A stretch of 64,000 bases of DNA from UBA6120 sp035361955 (GTDB lineage Bacteria; Bacillota_I; Bacilli_A; RFN20; CAG-826): assembly GCA_035361955.1 (NCBI GenBank), contig DAOSDC010000003.1, positions 1-64,000 of the forward strand, read 5' to 3'. The notes beneath the pieces were generated by a model. It made no database searches, was not told the DNA's origin, and was given only the letters and a program-made list of their open reading frames with translations. The position numbers and the translations under genes are program-made. Position 1 is the first letter of the stretch. Every line of letters begins with the position of its first letter. Below are positions 60,991 to 64,000 of the stretch, piece after piece.

Positions 60991-62334
60991 TTGATTAGAA
61001 AATTAAAATTATCTCCATATTTACTTGTGTTTCTTAGTTTCGTCGGCTTGATTTTTCTAGGAACCTTTTTGTTTACGCTTCCCATTTCTAACGGCGACGG
61101 TCGCTGGGGTAATTTCGTCGATTCACTATTTTTATCGGCATCCGCCGTGTGCGTCACCGGACTTTCGCCATTTGTAAGCGTCGTCGATCAATTATCGCGA
61201 TTTGGTGAAATCATCTTGATGGTGCTCATTTCAATTGGCGGGCTTGGTTTCATCACCGTTTTCACTTTCATCGTCACCTTGTCGGGACGTCGCATCGGCA
61301 TCATCGATCGCTACATAATCAAGGAAGCGCTTAATTTGTCTTCGATGAAAGGCGTCATTAACTTCGTCCGCAAAGTCATATTCATCACTCTTATCATCGA
61401 AGCTCTTGGCGTGATTCCATTCATGTTCGTGATGGTACCCCGCTTTGGCTTTTGGGAAGGGTTGTTCCAATCGGCATTCTTATCGATATCGGCGTTTAAT
61501 AATGCCGGATTCGATTTGCTCGGTTCGACGAGCCTTCAAGCATATTCATCTAACATTTTAGTCAACATCACCAGCATCGTTTTAATCATCTCCGGCGGAC
61601 TTGGATTCCTCGTTTGGGTCGACTTATTGTCACGACGGCCATTACGCACTTGGAGCGCCTATACCAAAGTCGTCTTGACGATGACGGCGATTCTAATTCC
61701 ATTCGGGGCCATCGCCTTGTTCCTGACTGAACTTAATCACACGACCAGCATCACGGTGGTTGAAGCCATCTTTCAAAGCGTATCATCACGTACCGCCGGA
61801 CTTTCGACCGTTGACATGAACACGATTTCTTTATCTGGACGTCTCTTTTTGATGATTTTGATGTTCATTGGCGCCAACCCGATTTCCACCGGTGGCGGCA
61901 TCAAGACAACGACGACTTTCATCATCGCTTTGGCCATCATTTCTTACATTCGAGGTAAAAAGGTTCACGCCTTCAAACGCTCATTTTCGAACACGACCGT
62001 CATTAAGGCGATGTCATTGACTTTCATCGCCGCCATCATCGTATTTAGCGCCATCGTCGCCATCAATCATTTGGAAGACGCCAATCCACTTTACGCGCCA
62101 GGTTCTTATGATGCTTCGGCGTTTATGTTTGAAGCTTTTTCAGCCTTCGGAACCGTCGGTTTCTCGCAAGGGGTGACGCCACTATTGACCGATGGTAGTA
62201 AAATTATATTGGCCCTATTAATGCTATTGGGTCGTACCGGTCCGATGACAATGTTTGCCATCGTGTCCGAGTCGATGAATAAAGCCGATCAGACGCACTT
62301 CGACTATATCGAAGCGACGATCCCGATTGGGTAA
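60991..62334 (+). CDS. ktrB: Trk/Ktr-type potassium uptake protein, channel subunit
   Basis: 447 residues with four membrane-pore-membrane repeats. The four filter loops are readable: CVTGLSPF, NNAGFDLL, RTAGLSTV and GTVGFSQG, each with the selectivity Gly. The conserved gate loop between repeats (GANPISTGGGIKTTT) is present. Starts at TTG with GAGG upstream. With KtrA behind it (12-base gap), it should take up K+, probably driven by Na+ or membrane potential. Confidence 0.95.
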   Translation: MIRKLKLSPYLLVFLSFVGLIFLGTFLFTLPISNGDGRWGNFVDSLFLSASAVCVTGLSPFVSVVDQLSRFGEIILMVLISIGGLGFITVFTFIVTLSGRRIGIIDRYIIKEALNLSSMKGVINFVRKVIFITLIIEALGVIPFMFVMVPRFGFWEGLFQSAFLSISAFNNAGFDLLGSTSLQAYSSNILVNITSIVLIISGGLGFLVWVDLLSRRPLRTWSAYTKVVLTMTAILIPFGAIALFLTELNHTTSITVVEAIFQSVSSRTAGLSTVDMNTISLSGRLFLMILMFIGANPISTGGGIKTTTTFIIALAIISYIRGKKVHAFKRSFSNTTVIKAMSLTFIAAIIVFSAIVAINHLEDANPLYAPGSYDASAFMFEAFSAFGTVGFSQGVTPLLTDGSKIILALLMLLGRTGPMTMFAIVSESMNKADQTHFDYIEATIPIG

Positions 62335-62346
62335 AGGAGTAATTTC

Positions 62347-63012
62347 ATGAGTAAGAAATCATTTGCAGTGATTGGGTTGGGCCAATTTGGCCTCGCCATC
62401 ACGATGGAACTAGCGGGTATTGGGGCCGATGTCATTGCCATTGACCGCGAAGAAGAAAGCGTTCGCAAAGCGGCAATTCACGTTCCGACGGCATTTGTTG
62501 CCGATGCCACTAATGAAAAGGCACTGCGCGAACTCGACGTCCATCACGTGACCCACGCCATCGTCGCCTATGGCGACAACATTCAAGCTTCGATCTTGAC
62601 AACCGTCATCTTGTCGAACATGAACATCCCGCACATCGTCGTGCGCGTCGATGATGATTATTATGTACCGATTATCAAAAAACTCGGAGCGACCGAAATC
62701 ATCATGCCGCAACGGTTGGCCGGCATCGGTTTGGCAAATCGGCTTGATGATGAAGACTTCCTTGATTATTATTCGCTCAGCGATAACTTCTCGGTCGTCA
62801 AAATCACGGTCGGGCATAAATTCAAATCGCAGTCAATCGTTGAAATCGATCCGCGCAATAAATACAACGTCAACTTGATCTTGTTGACCAAGAAAAAAGA
62901 GACCAAGATTCCGCATGCTTCGGACCTAATCGAATCCGGTGATATTGTATTCGTGGTTGGCAAACGACGCGAACTACGCGAGTTCGGCGATTTCCTCCAA
63001 GGCGAAGAATAA
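62347..63012 (+). CDS. ktrA: potassium uptake regulatory subunit (RCK protein)
   Basis: 221 residues. RCK_N Rossmann domain GLGQFGLAITMELAGIGADV with acidic Asp at the end of strand 2 (AIDRE), which binds NAD(H)/ATP/ADP, and an RCK_C domain from about 140, the c-di-AMP site in Bacilli homologues. Forms the cytoplasmic ring that gates KtrB. Good ribosome site AAAGGAG. Confidence 0.95.
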   Translation: MSKKSFAVIGLGQFGLAITMELAGIGADVIAIDREEESVRKAAIHVPTAFVADATNEKALRELDVHHVTHAIVAYGDNIQASILTTVILSNMNIPHIVVRVDDDYYVPIIKKLGATEIIMPQRLAGIGLANRLDDEDFLDYYSLSDNFSVVKITVGHKFKSQSIVEIDPRNKYNVNLILLTKKKETKIPHASDLIESGDIVFVVGKRRELREFGDFLQGEE

Positions 63013-63015
63013 AAC

Positions 63016-63039
63016 AAAAGGCCGATTGCTCGGCCTTTT
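63016..63039. terminator. Bidirectional terminator between ktrA and nusG
   Basis: AAAAGGCCG / CGGCCTTTT with a 6-base loop and T-runs on both sides, serving the two convergent genes. Confidence 0.85.
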
Positions 63040-63042
63040 TTA

Positions 63043-63597
63043 CTAGATTTTTTCGATTTCTCCGAAGTCGACTTCGACTGACGTCGCCCGTCCGAAGAAG
63101 ATTGTTTCAACTTTGACGACGCCCGATTCTTTGTCGATTGCCTGAATCGTGCCTTCGGTGCCTTCAAGCGGACCATGAATGACTTTGACGAGGTCGCCGA
63201 CGCCATAGCGGTCGTACATCCCTTGATCGACCATGCCCATCCGCTTCAAGATTGGTTCCATTTGTTCGGGAGGAACGGGAATCGGCTTGGTGCCGCCACC
63301 CGATGATCCGACGAAACCGGTAACGCCCGGCGTGTTACGAACCATATACCATGACTCGTCGGTCATGATCATTTCGATGAAGACATAACCGGGATAGGAG
63401 TTTTTCATTCTCTTTTTACCGGTCGGCATTCCGTCTTTAAAAACAGCTTCTTCTTGTTCGACGACTAAAATTCTAAAAATATAATCTTGGAGATTCATCG
63501 AATCGACGCGGCGCCGCAAATTGTCAGCCACTTTGTTTTCATGGCTCGAATAGGCGCTGACGATATACCATTGTTTTTCGACTAATTCGTTTGGCAT
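63043..63597 (-). CDS. nusG: transcription termination/antitermination protein NusG
   Basis: 184 residues: NGN domain (WYIVSAYSSHENKVADNL, SYPGYVFIEM, VRNTPGVTGFVGSSG) and C-terminal KOW (GDLVKVIHGPLEGTEGTIQ). Expected partner of secE and rpmG. In most bacteria rplK follows directly; here the ktr pair lies between. Confidence 0.97.
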   Translation of the reverse strand: MPNELVEKQWYIVSAYSSHENKVADNLRRRVDSMNLQDYIFRILVVEQEEAVFKDGMPTGKKRMKNSYPGYVFIEMIMTDESWYMVRNTPGVTGFVGSSGGGTKPIPVPPEQMEPILKRMGMVDQGMYDRYGVGDLVKVIHGPLEGTEGTIQAIDKESGVVKVETIFFGRATSVEVDFGEIEKI

Positions 63598-63606
63598 ATT
63601 CGCTCC

Positions 63607-63804
63607 TTACCGCAGTCCTTCAAAAGCATCGCGTAACTGTTTGAGCAGTTCGCCGACGAGTAAGTCTTCGAGGCTGAGTACTAATGCCGCAAACACGGCG
63701 ATGGACACGACGACGATGATTGAGGGAATAAGCACGTCGCGTTTGGGCCAACGGACGCGTTTGCCTTCACGGACGACTTCGGATGAATATTTTTTGATGT
63801 TCAT
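63607..63804 (-). CDS. secE: preprotein translocase subunit SecE
   Basis: 65 residues with one membrane helix (SIIVVVSIAVFAALVLSL) preceded by the conserved amphipathic EGKRVRWPKRDVLIPS segment. TAGGAGGT precedes the ATG, 12 bases after rpmG. Confidence 0.95.
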   Translation of the reverse strand: MNIKKYSSEVVREGKRVRWPKRDVLIPSIIVVVSIAVFAALVLSLEDLLVGELLKQLRDAFEGLR

Positions 63805-63816
63805 GGATACGACCTC

Positions 63817-63966
63817 CTAACGACTTTCTTTGTGAATCGTGACTTTGTTGCAGCGCGGGCAATATTTCTTGAGTTCGAAGCGCGCCTCGGACACGCCGCG
63901 TCGCCGCGATGTTTCATAGTTGCGGGCGAGACACTCCGCGCATATTAAAATGATTTTTTCACGCAT
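63817..63966 (-). CDS. rpmG: 50S ribosomal protein L33
   Basis: 49 residues. Begins MREKIILICAEC and has ARNYETSRRRG, LKKYCPRCNK and TIHKESR. Both Cys pairs (CAEC and CPRC) are kept, so this is the zinc-binding form. AAGGTAAC precedes the ATG. First gene of rpmG-secE-nusG seen in the window; the promoter is outside to the right. Confidence 0.94.
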   Translation of the reverse strand: MREKIILICAECLARNYETSRRRGVSEARFELKKYCPRCNKVTIHKESR

Positions 63967-64000
63967 ATTGTTACCTTATAATTTAATCATTTTAGCGAAC

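Overview
Organism. The window reads as a chromosomal segment of a deep-branching member of the Bacilli on the Mollicutes side (Acholeplasma / Izemoplasmatales / Haloplasma neighbourhood) with a fuller metabolism than parasitic mycoplasmas. The reasons are the 16S rRNA, the Bacilli-type rrn leader with a TTTGAAAAC box, the many lipoproteins with SSC / AGC / ASC lipoboxes, and a nuclease-lipoprotein plus ABC-transporter operon that resembles one known from mycoplasmas. TGA is used as a stop (for example at the ends of livM and the KAS III-like gene) and Trp is TGG, so the code is the standard one. By eye the GC content is mid-range and even. There are no insertion sequences, prophage genes or CRISPR arrays. 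The species is not identifiable from the window alone.

Layout. Almost everything is on the minus strand, so each operon is read from high to low coordinates. (1) 1-1255: 5' part of a 16S rRNA gene with its leader and promoter. (2) 1489-13321: a catabolic or lipid-type operon (thiolase, ketoacyl reductase, KAS III-like enzyme, branched-chain amino acid type ABC transporter livHMGFJ, CoA-transferase, alpha/beta hydrolase). A TetR regulator diverges from it over a palindrome, and a second hydrolase follows. (3) 13396-17256: BI-1 family membrane protein and the glycolysis genes gap-pgk-tpiA. (4) 17339-25126: uvrA-lgt-HAD phosphatase-trxB-rapZ-whiA-HTH, a Bacilli-type maintenance operon. (5) 25191-27803: an ECF sigma factor with a membrane-anchored beta-propeller protein. 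(6) 27956-32517: tRNA-Pro, a small ORF, pyruvate:ferredoxin oxidoreductase, a hypothetical protein and tRNA-Lys. (7) 32622-40131: ABC importer (ATPase, two permeases, binding lipoprotein), a surface SNase nuclease lipoprotein and an OB-fold-like lipoprotein. (8) 40221-45620: RDD protein and the str operon rpsL-rpsG-fusA-tuf. (9) 45776-50277: a nucleobase-type permease and two tandem secreted M6 metalloproteases. (10) 50346-63966: the rpmG-secE-nusG / rplKA-rplJL-rpoBC ribosomal and RNA polymerase block, interrupted by a plus-strand K+ uptake pair (ktrB-ktrA).

How it works together. Glycolysis, PFOR and ferredoxin point to an anaerobic fermenter. The thiolase, reductase and CoA-transferase genes would handle short acyl-CoAs. 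The nuclease/ABC operon, the NCS2 permease and the M6 proteases suggest a scavenger that breaks down extracellular nucleic acid and protein at its surface and imports the products. The strongest candidates for an under-described system are that nuclease/ABC operon, the ECF-sigma/beta-propeller pair, the KAS III-like/liv operon with an altered active site, a thioredoxin reductase that lacks the usual NADPH motifs, and a ribosomal protein L11 that lacks its tandem prolines.
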